A stretch of DNA of 64,000 bases from Geosiphon pyriformis. Taxonomy: Eukaryota; Glomeromycota; Glomeromycetes; Archaeosporales; Geosiphonaceae. Where the stretch lies: contig JAAOMT010000151.1 in assembly GCA_016748015.1 (NCBI GenBank), positions 124,001 to 188,000 on the forward strand, written 5' to 3'. A program made the translations under genes and the position numbers. Within the stretch, counting starts at the first letter, position 1. Each line of letters begins with the position of its first letter. Below, piece by piece: positions 1 through 11,836 of this stretch. Below the pieces are notes generated by a model. The model was not told the origin of the DNA. It saw only the letters and a list, made by a program, of their open reading frames with translations, and ran no database searches.

Positions 1-114
1 ATTCTAATATTGTGAATACAATGTTTTCGCTATTTGAAAAGATATATTCTGTGACCGATTTCTATTCAGAGAAAACAAGTCGGTGAAACTGAGATTGAGA
101 CACTTTTAAAGCCC

Positions 115-1234
115 TTAATCCGATTCTTCATTATCACTATAGACTAAAATGGAGTCCAAAGCATTTGAACTTGAATTTATGTGCTTTACAGGGTTGACTA
201 AGTTTTTCTCAGATGATACGATTGTTGCAGAAGCAGTAACAGCTTCGGATATTTGAGCACCATATGTAGGCGAGTTTATCATCTCGCTTTCAACTTTTTT
301 GTGAGAAGGTAATGAATTACCACCACTTCTTTGGCTAAACTTGTTGGAGTTTCTTTTTGAAATGGATTTTTCATCATCATCCAATTTCAGGCGTTTGTTT
401 GAGCGCTCATTTGAAACGGTCTGAGAACTTTCTGGGAAAAGTTTTTTTCGAACACTATTACTGTTTTTTCGTTTAACAGCACCCATGAGTATAAGACGTT
501 GCATATCTGGTTTTATAGGGTTATTGGTTAAAGAGCCACCAACAGTTTTGGTGTCTAATTTAGGCTGTTGTGACGTTAGCGGTAATACCACTGGTGAACT
601 CAAAATTACACCAGTACTATCTGCCTCCATGGCAGCACTAGCCAAGGATGGTTGAAATTCCATGAATGGGAAACAATATGGTGACCAAATGAACCAGAAA
701 CAGAAGAAAAGATGTAACAAACCGCCTAAACTCTTCCAACTCCTCTTTTTCTTTCCGTAGTTTATCGAGCTCTTTGGTGCGCTCTTCATTCTCCAACGCG
801 GCCAAGAAGTCTATTTCGTCCTCATCAAGTCTGTGTACCAGATTACCTTTGAACATATAAATCAATTGGACAAAAAAAATCCGAATAAAAATTCATTTTG
901 CTGGAAGAGCCATCTGGCTTTAACATACTGAATCTAGTCAATTCCTGAAAAGTTTCCTCCTTTTTCATTTTTTGTTCTTGAAGACGTTCGTACAAAGTTC
1001 TTGGATCATAGACTTCCTCTTGAAGCTTGGCTGTTTCAGGATCTACATAAAATGAGACACAAGTTCGATTGGAATGCTTGTAAACATCCAAGGCTATTGA
1101 ATAGGTCACTTTAGTAAACATATACTTTGACCGCTTTCTTCGAGTACTTTTTTCCATTCCGCTTGACGCTTTTGTCGGGCTTCTTGGATCTCTTCTTCCG
1201 AGACAAACTTTCTGGAAATTGAAACACTTTCCAT
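115..1234 (-). CDS. PSME3IP1: PSME3IP1/NIP30 (FAM192A) family nuclear protein, 4 exons
   Basis: Recognised from the NIP30 N-terminal domain: an N-terminal FVSEEEIQEARQKRQAEW segment, then EEVYDPRTLYERLQEQK, then LDEDEIDFL. The animal homologue binds the proteasome activator PSME3 (PA28-gamma) in the nucleus. I place the start ATG at 1232-1234, reading MESVSISRKFVSEEE. Introns at 1125-1043, 928-847 and 722-638 (83, 82 and 85 bp, GT-AG) join exons of 109, 114, 124 and 523 nt, a frame of 289 residues plus stop. The splices restore the family motif order, which supports them. The C-terminal half is Lys/Ser-rich with likely nuclear localisation signals (KRKNSNSVRKK, NKRLKL) and ends in an acidic SDNEESD tail, as in the animal protein. 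No frame damage is seen. Function is by homology only. Confidence 0.85.
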
Positions 1235-1309
1235 ATTTACGGAAAGTAATTTTTGTTAAAAAATCGGGTTTTATCAAAAAAATTTTCAGGTGATCATCGA
1301 GAAAGTGAA

Positions 1310-1825
1310 GTTTTAATAGGATATAAGATTATATAATAAAATAAATTTATTTTTTTATTATATTTTTTAATACAATAAACTTAATAATTTGCAAGATTAA
1401 TATTTTTGTTGTATATAGATAAATTATTAATACATATGAAATTAGCATTTGTAAAATAATTATATTAACAATTTATATAAAAATATTATGTATTTAATAA
1501 TTAATTGTAAAAACAATTTATATTAAATTAAATAAAAATAAGAATAAATCTCTTTTTTTCTTTTGTATTTTTATAACTGTAATTAAAACAAAGAGTAAAA
1601 AAGTTGTAATCTTTTTATTTTTTAAAGCACTTAATAATATTTTTATTAGTAAAGCATTTACAACTGTTGAAACTGCTTAATAAAACTTTGTAAAAGTGTT
1701 TTTTTTTAAGTAAATTAGTATTAGACCAGTCTTTTATTGGTTTTAAAGTACTATTTTTGGTTTTAAATAAAAGTTTTTTTTTTAAATTTACTTTTAAATA
1801 ATTAACTAAGATTAGTTTTAATGTA

Positions 1826-1879
<54 letters not shown>

Positions 1880-2990
1880 GAATTCTAAAATCTTTAACAA
1901 CAAATTAATAGCAAAACTACTTTTTTCTTTTATTACTTTATTTATATATTGCTTAAATAACTAAAAAAACCAAAAAAGTAAAAAAACAATCTTTTATTTT
2001 TTTTTACTTAAAATAACCAATTTTTTTAAAATATTAAAACAAATTATTTTTTTGGTGTTTTTTAAAATACTATTTTTTTAATTTTTTTAATATTTACATT
2101 AATTTTATAATAATTATATCAATTATAATGCTTAATTTAAATTTGGTTGTAAATAATAACTTTATTTTCTATTTAAATAATAATAATAATAATATGTTTA
2201 ACAAATTTGGTCTTAATTATATTTAGTTAAATTGTTTAATATATTAAATTTTAGTTAATTTTTATTAATTTTAAAAGTTAATTAAATTATACTTTTATAT
2301 ATTTTAAATAATCAATTTATTAAGTTATTTAATCTTAAAAATTAGGCTAATTAAATAAAAATTAATGTTTTTTAATAATACTATTTTTAATAATACTTAA
2401 AAAACAATTAAGAATTTTTAAATAAATAGTTTTTATTTTAATATTTAATACTATTATAATTTAAGAATTTAATAAGAATTATAAAATAATTTAAATTATT
2501 TAATTATAATATATAGTATAATAATAATTTTAAAAAGATAATAATTTATATAATAATAATTATTCAATAATATTAATAACAAATACTATTTTATAATAAT
2601 AAAAATACAAATATGTATATATATAATAATTTTAATATTAAAAAAAATTATTTTTACAACTATTATTTTTTAGCTTTTACTTTTAAATAAACATTTAAAT
2701 AAATTTTTAATTAATCAAAAAAAATTATTAAAAACTGAATTATTGTTATAAATTTATTAAAAAATTTATATCTATTTATTAATTAATTCAAATTATTATT
2801 TATTATTCTATTAAACTATTCAAATTATTATTTAATTAATAATCTGATTTATACAAAACACAAATATAATTAATTGTAATAATTAAATTATATAATATTT
2901 CGAACTATATAATATTTAAAAATTTGCTAAAATATGTAAAATTTGACAAAATATTTAATAGTTTACCAAAATATATTAAAAAAAAATATT
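1310..2990. other. AT-rich intergenic desert
   Basis: Very AT-rich sequence with long A and T runs and no open frame or recognisable repeat family apart from the ATT microsatellite listed separately. It lies upstream of the PSME3IP1-type gene. I see no RNA gene here. Confidence 0.6.
1825..1879. repeat. (ATT)n microsatellite
   Basis: About 17 near-perfect TTA/ATT triplets in a row within the AT-rich spacer. The same repeat type recurs near 62.1 kb. Confidence 0.95.
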
Positions 2991-2999
2991 AATTTATAA

Positions 3000-3260
3000 A
3001 ATTAAAGTAGAAAAACAATGAAGTAAAAAATTTGATTCCAAATAGAACATACTATTTTATATTAAAAAAATTCTAGGAAATAGAGCTTATAAACTAAGAT
3101 AAAATAACAAAATTTTAGCTAAAACAATATATAGAGATTAATTAAAACCATATTACAATATAATATTATTATCTACCAATAATATTCTATAACTAGAAAT
3201 ATAACAAATATTAATCCAATCAGATAAAATTTCATAAAATTTAGAACCAATTATAATCAT
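3000..3260 (+). pseudogene. Relic of a Gypsy integrase C-terminal region
   Basis: In the plus-strand frame near 3055-3150, broken peptides (ILGNRAYKLR, then IYRD, LKPYY) parallel the integrase C-terminal tail of element P near 23165-23280 (ILGNELYKLR, VHRDRLKHYY). The following stretch also resembles P's LEPIIII segment. Stops interrupt it and C/G is strongly depleted. It is probably an old plus-strand copy of the P family whose ends cannot be traced. Sequence from 3260 to about 4290 is possibly the rest of that copy, but I recognise no domain there. Confidence 0.5.
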
Positions 3261-4289
3261 CAACACAAACATGTCAAATTAATATAGCAGAAAAATATAT
3301 AAAAAACCAATACATATGACAAAAACAAAACAAAAAAATAGAAATTATTAATAATATCTACTTATTTATATAATAACTGTTCTAACTAATCCAATACTAA
3401 CAACTGAACATAAAAATTACAATTAATCAACAAACTATTCAATACAAAAATAGAAAAAAGAAGCCAAAACACCAATATGAAGTACACAAAAAAAATTAAA
3501 AAACATAATAAGAATATATTAGCAAAAGTAAAATTATTAGTAAAAATACCAAAAATAACAACACTATATAAGAAATTAACAGAAAAAAACTGAAAATAAT
3601 AAACATAATAATTTCCAAAAAACTTTTGCTATTACTATTTGAAACAAAACCTCAATACTCAAAACTTGTATACTAACAAAACAAAATAATTGTTTGACAC
3701 AACAATATTGCATTAACTCAAACAATTTGTGAAAAAAAACAACCTATTCACATAGACATAAGTCATATACTAGTTACAAGCAAAGTTTTAAGACTGACCA
3801 AAAATAATATTTTATTTAATAATAAATACAGTAATCATTAATCAATTAGGAAGGATTACTAATGTTCAATTTGAAAAATTACAGATTAAAATTCCCCAAG
3901 TAATTCTTAAACAAAAAGTCAAAGAGTTAATTTAAAAAAAGAAATTAGAAAATTTAGGAGATTTCAATAAAGCTTAATATTAAAAGAAAGAAATAATATT
4001 ACTCATAAAAATTTAAAAATTTTTAATAAGAATATAAAGTAGCCAATTAGAAATAAGCATAATAAAAAAAGAATTTTAGGATTCCTCTTAAGAAATCACA
4101 AGATTCCAGAAATTTTAGAATTTCTTTTGAGGAATTACAAGATTTCAGAAATTCTAGGATTCTTGGCTAAAAGAATTAAAGAAATCCAAGAAATCTCATA
4201 TAATATTAATTATGTATATATAGTGAGAATATTAGAAGCAGAAAAAACAAAATTTAGTTTAGATTAATACCAACAATCAATTAATTATC

Positions 4290-5500
4290 CAATACTTCTT
4301 TTTTCAAAATAGTTTTTTATAACTTGAAATGAAATTAAATTATATATTAATAAAATATTAATTATTATTTGAATTTATATTACTGTTATTTGATTAAAAA
4401 ATATTAATTACTTTATCAATATTCTATGTTAATAAAATCCAATACTTAATCACATTGGACCAATAGTTCTTGATCATAACTATTGACAAAATACTAATTT
4501 CTTATTTTTTTTTATATTTTTTTTATTTATTTTTTTTATATTTTTTTATATTTTATTTTTTTTGTTGTTTGCTAATTGATTAAAAAAGATTAAATGTTAA
4601 GTTATTGATGTTAAAAAAAACTGGTAAAAAACCCATAAAAAAAAAGTAAACACTTGAAAATTGAGGATAGCTTACTAGAAAAAACTTGTCATCATTATAA
4701 GAAAAAAATTTATGGAAAGAACTTCTGAGATAGGTATTGAAACAACAAGTGAATTTTTGTCTATTATACAAAAAACTTAACTAAAACTTTTAAGTTATGA
4801 AAACCTTCAGAAAATACCAACATTAATAAGCTATTAAGCATCAAGTTACAGGTTTGTTATTTGTATTGACATTCCAAATAATTACCTATAACACTTTTTT
4901 CTTCAAAAGATAGTTTTTTATGACTTGAAGTAAAATTATTTCTATATTAATAAAATTATTTATTATTCTTAAATTCATTTTATTATTACTTAATTAAAGA
5001 AATATTAATTTATTTTACTCTATCAATATTCTATGTTAATAAAATCTAATACTTAATTATACTAAACTAATAGTTCTTGATCATGGCTATTGATGAGATA
5101 CTAATTTTTTTTTCTTTTTTATTTTTTATTTTTTTTTTATTTTTATTTTTTTATTTATTTTATTTTGTTTCATTTATTTGTTGTTTACTAATTAATTAAA
5201 AAAATTAAATACTAAGTATTTGACATTAAAAATAGCCTAGTAAAAGACCTGGAAATAAGAGTAAAAATTTAAAAATAACTTACTAAAAAGGCACAATTGC
5301 CAAAATAAACTGGCCATTACACTAAAAAAAAATTCACAAAAAAAACCATCAATTAAATCTCTGTTTATTATACAAAGAACTTAACCAAAATCTTTAGACT
5401 TTAAAATCTTCAGAAATTACCAAGATTATTAACTATTAAGCACTAAGTTATGAGTTTGTTATTTGTTCCAACAACCCAAATAATTATCTATAATACCAGT
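4290..5500. repeat. Adjacent direct repeats, two units of about 0.6 kb
   Basis: Unit 1 (about 4290-4894) and unit 2 (about 4895-5500) match along their length at an offset of about 601 bp. Shared landmarks: AGTTTTTTAT-ACTTG at 4311 and 4912, AGTTCTTGATCAT near 4467 and 5070, GTTTGTTATTTGT near 4850 and 5455. The copies have diverged by many transitions and by T-run length. They could be two LTRs collapsed head to tail, or a tandem duplication. The block interrupts the left end of the oldest Gypsy element. Each contains a T-rich tract of about 70 bp. No coding sequence is seen. Confidence 0.7.
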
Positions 5501-5504
5501 TTCT

Positions 5505-6668
5505 TTTTCTTGTATAGTTAAACCAAAACTTAATAATCTGTTATTACCAAAAATTTGGCACCAAAAAGATATTTATCCCAATAATTAGTAGTCCATACTA
5601 CTATTAAACATTTTTGTTTAGTAATTGAGTAGTTTTGTTTTGTTAGAAAAAGTGATTGACTGGCATAGACTATAACATGTTTTTTGTTATTTTTGTTTTT
5701 TTAAGAGAAAACAGCACCAAATTTAAAGCTAGATATATCAATGTGAAGAATAAAAAATTGGTTTAAATCAAATTGCATAAGTATAAATTTAGAAACTAGT
5801 TTTTTTTTCAAGATTTTAAAGACTTTTTGCTGATGTATACTTTAGTAATAATTAACAGTTTTTTTGAATAATTAATTAAAAAAAAAAATGATTTTGGAAA
5901 AATCTTTAACAAATTTTTGATAATAAAATGCCAAACCAAAAAAAAAACATAGTTTATGAATATTTATTGGTTGTTTAATATTTTGAACTTTTTTAACCTT
6001 GGCCAGATCAGAAAAAATTCCATTTTTTGTAATAAAATGACCAAAAAACTGGATGAATTGTTGTCCAAAAAAAGATTTAATTAGATTAATCTTAAGACCA
6101 AGATTTTTAAAGAAATCAAAAACTTTTTATAAATGTTCAAAGTATTTATCTTATGTTTTTAAGTATACTATTATATTATCAAAATAAATTAAAATAAAGT
6201 TTTCTTTTACTAATTTAAATACTTTGTTTATTAAGCATTTAAAAATAAAAGGAACATTGATAAAACCAAAAAACATGATAGTAAATTTATAGGTATCATA
6301 TTTGGTAATAAAAACAGTTTTTTTTCTGCTCTTTAGATCTATTTTTACTTGTTAGAATTCAACAGTTAGATTAATAGTTGAAAAAAAAGCAGTATTATTA
6401 AATTGATTCAACATTGTATCAATTTTGAAAAGTGAATTTATGTTTTTTTTAGTAATAGTATTTAATTAACAATAGTCAACATAAAAATATAGGATTCCAC
6501 TTTTCTTGAATATTATTACAACTAAAAATGCTTATTTACTTTTGGTTTTTTGTATAAATTTAAGGTTTTTCATCTGGTTTATTTCTTTTTTAATAAATTC
6601 ATTATTGTGATAATTGAACTAATAAGACTTTAAATGAATAGAATGAGTTTTTTTGGTAGTGATAGTAT
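5505..6668 (-). pseudogene. Oldest Gypsy element (layer 1), left part: reverse transcriptase/RNase H relic
   Basis: On the minus strand this aligns by eye with the reverse transcriptase and RNase H region of element A (17090-18235). Examples are the segment around 5525-5600 against 17095-17170, and the region near 6270-6380 against the TVMPFGL motif region near 17850. Many stops are present, and most differences from A are C-to-T or G-to-A. The sequence ends at 6668 in GTAT and resumes at 33048 with GTAT, so it was split by a later insertion. Its integrase half and 3' LTR are not found; the 0.6-kb repeats replace them. Confidence 0.75.
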
Positions 6669-7304
6669 TGTTATAGGTTAGAATAACAAGCTAATGGATA
6701 GCAAGGGAGAACAGAATTGTAGGATAATAGAAATAATCAAAGGGATTTCAACTTTAATAAGCAAATTAAATAAGTATGGATTCAATGTGTGAGATCAGCC
6801 TCATAAAATATCTCAATCACTATACTTTTCAAAAAATAACCAGGAAATCTGAAAGTAGAGGAATAGTCTATACTGTCAACAAATAATCACATCTGGTATA
6901 ATTCTATGTCTTATGTCGGCACTTTTAGAATTCAATATTAGGTATTAGATGTGCTCTTCAGTCACGTTTTATTCAATAATTTTCAAATGCTACAATTACA
7001 CATTTCAGGAAAAAAGTAAGAAATAACCAACAAGTAATCTTTTATTCCAAGATATTCAGATACTTGAAAATAGAGAAAGGGAAATTAGTGATAAGAAAAA
7101 GATTAAGATGAAAGTTGTTATTTTATTTATTTTATTTTCTTGATTTTTATATGCTTTTCTACAGCTAAGAGATTCATCACTTATATAGCTATCAAAAGTA
7201 GTCAATGATTAGGTCAACGACTAGGTCAATGATCAGGTCAATAATTAGGTCAATGATCAAATTATTGATCAGGTCAATGATTAGGTCAATAATCAGGTCA
7301 ACGG
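6669..7304 (-). mobile_element. Solo LTR of the A/B family (layer 2), left piece
   Basis: Starts TGTTATAGG and follows the same sequence as the LTRs of A and B, including the GTCAATGATCAG-like minisatellite at about 7197-7304. It breaks at 7304 where element P begins and resumes at 32929-33047, ending CATAATA. Flanking GTAT at 6665-6668 and 33048-33051 is a 4-bp target duplication. Rejoined without P and one duplication copy it is about 750 bp, the same as the longest A/B LTRs. No internal region is left, so it is a solo LTR. Confidence 0.85.
7197..7304. repeat. LTR minisatellite, units like GTCAATGATCAG
   Basis: Roughly nine degenerate 12-14 bp units built on GGTCAATGATCA or GGTCAATGATTA. 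The same array type is in the A and B LTRs with different copy numbers. Confidence 0.85.
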
Positions 7305-8624
7305 TGTTACCAGTGGAATTTTAGCTATTAATTAGCATGAAATTATCTTCATAATTCTTATTATTAAGTAACATATTATTATCATTTCGATTATCACTTA
7401 TTAATTAGCCAAATTATCAAATATTATTACTCAATCAATAACCCGATTTGTACTATAGAAATTAAGATGATCAAATTACACAATACTCTGAACCATTTAA
7501 TATAGTCAAAATTCGCCGAAATTAATGGAAAAATCGCCGAAATAATCAATAATTTGTAGAAATAACTTGTAGTTTGCCGAAATGTATCTTTAGTTCACCC
7601 AAATTATAGAAAAGAGAAAAGTGCAAGTTCAAAGACTAGTACTACAACAAGTTGTATAAAAGAAGAACTTCTCTCTTCAAAAAAATATATCCTTTTCATA
7701 TCTTACCATAGTATCTTACTTTAAATATCTTAATTAGAACAAATTACTTTTTACAAAAATTAAATAAAAATCAAATATTTGAAAACCAAATCCTTAAATT
7801 ATTACACTTGAAATTCTCTCAACACAACTAACGTTTTGAAATTGATTAGCTACCAATTTCAATAAACTGTTAGTGACTCCAGGCCTGGATAGAAAACGTT
7901 TCCCTTAATAAAATCCTATTTCTTTTATATTTCTTTTATTTTTCTTTTATTTTCTTATTACAAATCATTAGGGTAGCCTACAGACAAGATTTCTGTAGAA
8001 GAGTTGACTTTCACAGCAAAGTAACTACACATTTTTAGTGAGCTTCCAGATGAGCAATTCCTGGGAAAGAGTTGACGTTTACTACAACGTAACTACATAA
8101 AGTAACTGGCAAGGAATTGGCCATTCNNNNNNNNNNNNNNNNNNNNATGATTACACTTGAAATTCTCTCAACACAACTAACGTTTTGAAATTGATTAGCT
8201 ACCAATTTCAATAAACTGTTAGTGACTCCAGGCCTGGATAGAAAACGTTTCCCTTAATAAAATCCTATTTCTTTTATATTTCTTTTATTTTTCTTTTATT
8301 TTCTTATTACAAATCATTAGGGTAGCCTACAGACAAGATTTCTGTAGAAGAGTTGACTTTCACAGCAAAGTAACTACACATTTTTAGTGAGCTTCCAGAT
8401 GAGCAATTCCTGGGAAAGAGTTGACGTTTACTACAACATAACTACACAAAGTAACTGGCACAGAATTGGCCATTCTACTTATAAGCCCAGCAGTTCAAAT
8501 TATAGGAGATAATTTGAAGATAAATTCAGTTATTGGAGGTTCAACTACTTTTAAAAAACGTGAATTTAAAACAAACAGACATTAATAACATTTAAGAAAA
8601 GAGACCAAAAAACCTCCAGTAACA
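7305..8624 (+). repeat. 5' LTR of element P (artificially lengthened)
   Basis: TGTTACCAGTGG at the left end and CCTCCAGTAACA at the right end. The 3' LTR of P is 956 bp when B is removed. This copy is 1320 bp only because 7802-8126 is repeated as 8151-8475 across a run of Ns; without that it is about 971 bp. It contains the unoccupied version of B's insertion site near 7490-7510. Confidence 0.88.
8127..8146. other. Scaffold gap (20 N) with false 325-bp duplication on both sides
   Basis: Sequence 7802-8126 (ending GGCCATTC) and 8151-8475 (also ending GGCCATTC) are the same length and nearly identical, with a handful of mismatches close to the gap. The 3' LTR has one copy. The contig ends probably overlap and were not merged. 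Confidence 0.9.
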
Positions 8625-8626
8625 TT

Positions 8627-8643
8627 TGGTGCTCTCCTACGAA
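8627..8643 (+). promoter_or_regulatory. Putative primer binding site of element P
   Basis: Two bases after the 5' LTR end the sequence reads TGGTGCTCTCC, starting with the TGG that pairs with a tRNA CCA end. Elements A and B have related TGGTGCT or TGGTACT sites beside their 5' LTRs. The tRNA used is not identified. Confidence 0.55.
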
Positions 8644-8669
8644 AATAACACAGCAATAACAATTTCAAA

Positions 8670-10560
8670 GTGGTGACCATACCAGACACAACAACTCTAG
8701 AGTATTATCAGTCAATTTACACCCACTGCAAGCAAAGATTCAACATCTCAGATGGAATTGAAGTTGTTAAGAAATCAGTATACCAATATATTGAAAATTG
8801 CTTCAACAACTATCTTTTTGAAAACTATAATATATCAAAAGTCAGAAACAATCTCTACAATAATTTAGTGCATTATTCACAATTGGAAACAGAAGATCTG
8901 AACAGTGAAACACTTGCTACCTACTTTCAAGAACTTAATTTTAATATTATTGAGTATTGTGAAGAAAAATACCCAGTACAGCCCAAATACTCTCTTGACT
9001 TTGAATCAGAAACAGAAACAAGCAACAAAGGCAAACAAAAAGTAAAACAATACTCAAGAACCACTCCAAACACTCTAATACTACCAAAGACAACCACCAA
9101 ATACTTGCAAACACCTGAACAAAGAACCAGTATCAAATTACCACTTTCTATTATACCATTTCCAATTTCACTTGCTCGACCACAAACACCAAGTTTACCA
9201 TTTAATTGTTTCTCCAGACCAGAAAATTTTCAGTCACCTAGAAATCCTACTCAACAGCAGGAACCAATATCAACCAGCACCAATATTATTGAATACTTAC
9301 AGGAAAACAAAAGTAATTATTCAGAGAACTTAGAAAGTGAAGAAACTGAATTAGAACCAGAAAAAATTCCAGAAAATGAAGAAGAAATGACAACTGCTTA
9401 CATTGCAAAAATTCCAGAATTTACTAGTGAAGATAATAATACCAGCCTTTAAGAATGGCTTAATAAAGTCCAGAAGACAGAAGATGCAAATGGTTGAAAT
9501 ACAGCTAGAATGCTTAAAGCAATCCCATACTTTCTTCAAGGAACTACAGGAAAATGGTTTGAAAACTTAGAAAAATCATTTGAAAACTGGCAAGCTTTCA
9601 AAGATGCTTTCTTACAACAGTTTACTGACAACAACACTTCTATTACTCTCCAAAATTGCTTTTGCAATATCAAACAAAAAACATCTGAAACTGTTATGAC
9701 CTATCTTAAAAGATTCAACAAACTTCTTCAATGAATTCGACAATTGAAAACCAATGAATATTATTCCAATGCCCAAATTTTAGATCAGTTTATAGCAGAA
9801 TTAAAAGACAAATTCATTAAGAAAGTTCGTCCACATGCTCCAGAAAACTTAGCAACTGCTATTAGACATGCAAAGAACTATGAAATAGCAATGGAAGAAG
9901 CAAACCACACCAAACTTGTCAATCTAGCTATTGGAGAAACCAGCTCAGCAGCTGAAAAAAAATAGACCAACTCACAAAAAAGATTGAAAGCTACTTTACC
10001 AACCAACAACAATAGCAGTAACAACCACAAAAATACCAACCCCCACAATGACACAATCAAAACAATTTTGGATCACCATCTAACAACCAAACTCAAAATT
10101 GTCATTATTATGGAATTCCAGGACACTGGAAACAGGATTGCAAAAAATTGCAAAAAGACCAACAAAATAGGAGTAATTAACATTACTCTTCACCACAACA
10201 ATCTTATTACTAACCTCAAGACCACAAAATTAAAACAATTAATATTAACCAGCTCCACAACCAATACAGCAACAATATCAGCAATCTTTACCAATTCAGC
10301 AATATCAAACACCACCCACTTAACAATACTAAATACCAGCCAGAAGATTGGTTCAACATAATCAATTCACACCCCAAAATTAATTTCAGAACAACAACAA
10401 CAGAATCAATCCAAATAACCAGTTGGTTTCTCAAAATTCTGGTCAACAAAGACCCAGTCACTATCACACTCAATCCAGTTACCTTACAATGCCTGAAGAA
10501 TCGGATTTTCAACAATCTGTACTTCTAAAGGTGAAGTTGTAGCACCAAGATCAAACCCTT
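8670..10560 (+). pseudogene. gag of element P (broken)
   Basis: One frame carries a Gag-like protein. The first 260 codons are rich in Gln, Thr, Pro and Ser. A retrotransposon Gag domain follows at 9510-9965, with AIPYFLQGTTGKWFENL, FLQQFTDN, MTYLKRFNKLLQ and LDQFIAELKDKF motifs, all typical of Gypsy capsid. Stops fall at 9450, 9495, 9732 and 9963. A zinc knuckle near 10095-10150 lies in another frame and reads CHYYGIPGHWKQDC: the second Cys of the CX2CX4HX4C motif is Tyr, a single G-to-A change. The open frame begins with GTG and no ATG precedes it, so the true start is lost or unclear. A Gln/Asn/Pro-rich stretch follows the knuckle. Confidence 0.8.
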
Positions 10561-10652
10561 TCAACAACACTATTCCATCAGCTCAAATTGCCCAAAATGC
10601 TAACCTCTCAGATATATTCCCATTCGAATTTGAAGCAAATGAATCACTATTC

Positions 10653-11030
10653 TTGCTTAGTAATACAGCAGCTAATGAACAAAAAACTATTACTGTTATG
10701 TATACTGAAGCTACAGTAGAAGGAAAACCCATCCAATTAATTCTAGACAGTGGATCAGCTGGAAGTATTATTACCTACCAGTTAATACAACAGCTTCAAA
10801 AAACTGTTGACAGACCAGCCCAAACTGTAATTGTTACAGCAAATAGTATGAAAAAGACATCAGTAAGAGAAATTGACAATTTCCCATTTACCATTGATGG
10901 AATCACCATTCCAGTCAAAGTTCTAGTTATGGATGCACTCCAATACCAAGCTCTGGTTGGAAATGATTGGCTTCTTAAGGCCAATGCAAACTTGGACTGG
11001 AAAACTCAGGAATTAAAAATCTCATACTAA
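10653..11030 (+). pseudogene. Aspartic protease domain of element P
   Basis: Retropepsin-type domain with the catalytic motif LILDSGSAGSIIT near residues 30-42 of this open stretch, and VGNDWLLKANANLDW downstream as in Gypsy proteases. It is in the same frame as gag, as expected for a Gag-Pro polyprotein. A stop follows KISY at 11030. The active-site triad DSG is intact, so this segment alone is undamaged, but its polyprotein context is broken. Confidence 0.85.
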
Positions 11031-11084
11031 GAATAATACATCATAGTACCTGCTACTTATGAAACTTCAACAAATGATCAGAAA

Positions 11085-11800
11085 AAGCCCCAGTATTTGA
11101 ATTTGAAGAGGAGAAAGAAATGCCACTTACTGAAATCTACATGGCTCTTGGATTAATATCCAATTGGACTGAGGAAACAGAACAAAAGATTTTTGAAGAA
11201 TCAAGAAGATGGAAAAAAGTTAAATATTCCACACCAGAACCACAAAAAAAACCATCATACATTCCACTAAAATGCAAAGATTACAAGAAAAAGCTTTTAT
11301 CTATGGGAGCCTGTATTTCCTCAGAAGAAGAATATGAAACTCGTACTTGCTACTTCTATAAAGCATACCATAGAGAACGATTTGGATCTCCAAAAAGAAG
11401 TGGAAAATAGGACAACACACCTTGTCTTATATGTGGAGATATGCTACCAAAAGAATACAACTGGATTGATGTTGTAATAAGAGGAAGAGTATGTGATCAA
11501 ACCTGTCAATATGTTTTATCAATTTCAGAAAAAGTCAGAAGAGAAACACCATTTAATGCAGCATACAACAGTGCTCTCAATAAACTTTACCACTATCCTT
11601 ATAATGCTGAAATGATCTTTGATTTAGCAATGGCTTTAATTAATGGAGCCATACAAGAAGACATCTGCCAAATAAAAGAAGCTGAGTACATTGAATACAC
11701 AATAGAATTAGCTGGATTTAACTATGAAGATGAGGTAGAGACATACCACCAAATTGCAAGCCATACATATCCAACACAAGAAGCTCAAATTCAATAATTA
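11085..11800 (+). pseudogene. Cys-rich linker between protease and dUTPase of element P
   Basis: Two open stretches (11120-11410 and 11441-11797) in one frame, separated by a single stop. They carry CxxC-like pairs (CLICGDM, CDQTC) and an acidic C-terminal part. No named domain is recognised. A comparable Cys pattern (HGSYAWCWCNK, then Cys pairs) lies between protease and reverse transcriptase of A and B, so a zinc-binding linker may be common to both families. The frame is offset by one from gag-protease. Confidence 0.55.
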
Positions 11801-11836
11801 GAGCAAATAAACATTCAATTGTGTTAGGAATGCATC

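Noticed and set aside
4580-4771. Phe/Tyr-rich open frame, minus strand
   Set aside because: It lies in one unit of the 0.6-kb repeat, is not open in the other unit, and resembles nothing.
7197-7304. Regularly repeated short units that look CRISPR-like
   Set aside because: Units are contiguous and lack spacers, recur in LTRs, and the genome is eukaryotic. It is a minisatellite.
7802-8475. Biological tandem duplication in P's LTR
   Set aside because: The copies abut a run of Ns and the partner LTR has one copy, so unmerged contig ends explain it better.
9984-10361. Thr/Asn/Ile-rich open frame of 125 codons
   Set aside because: It is the gag frame shifted past the zinc knuckle; the knuckle is in another frame, so this peptide is an artefact.
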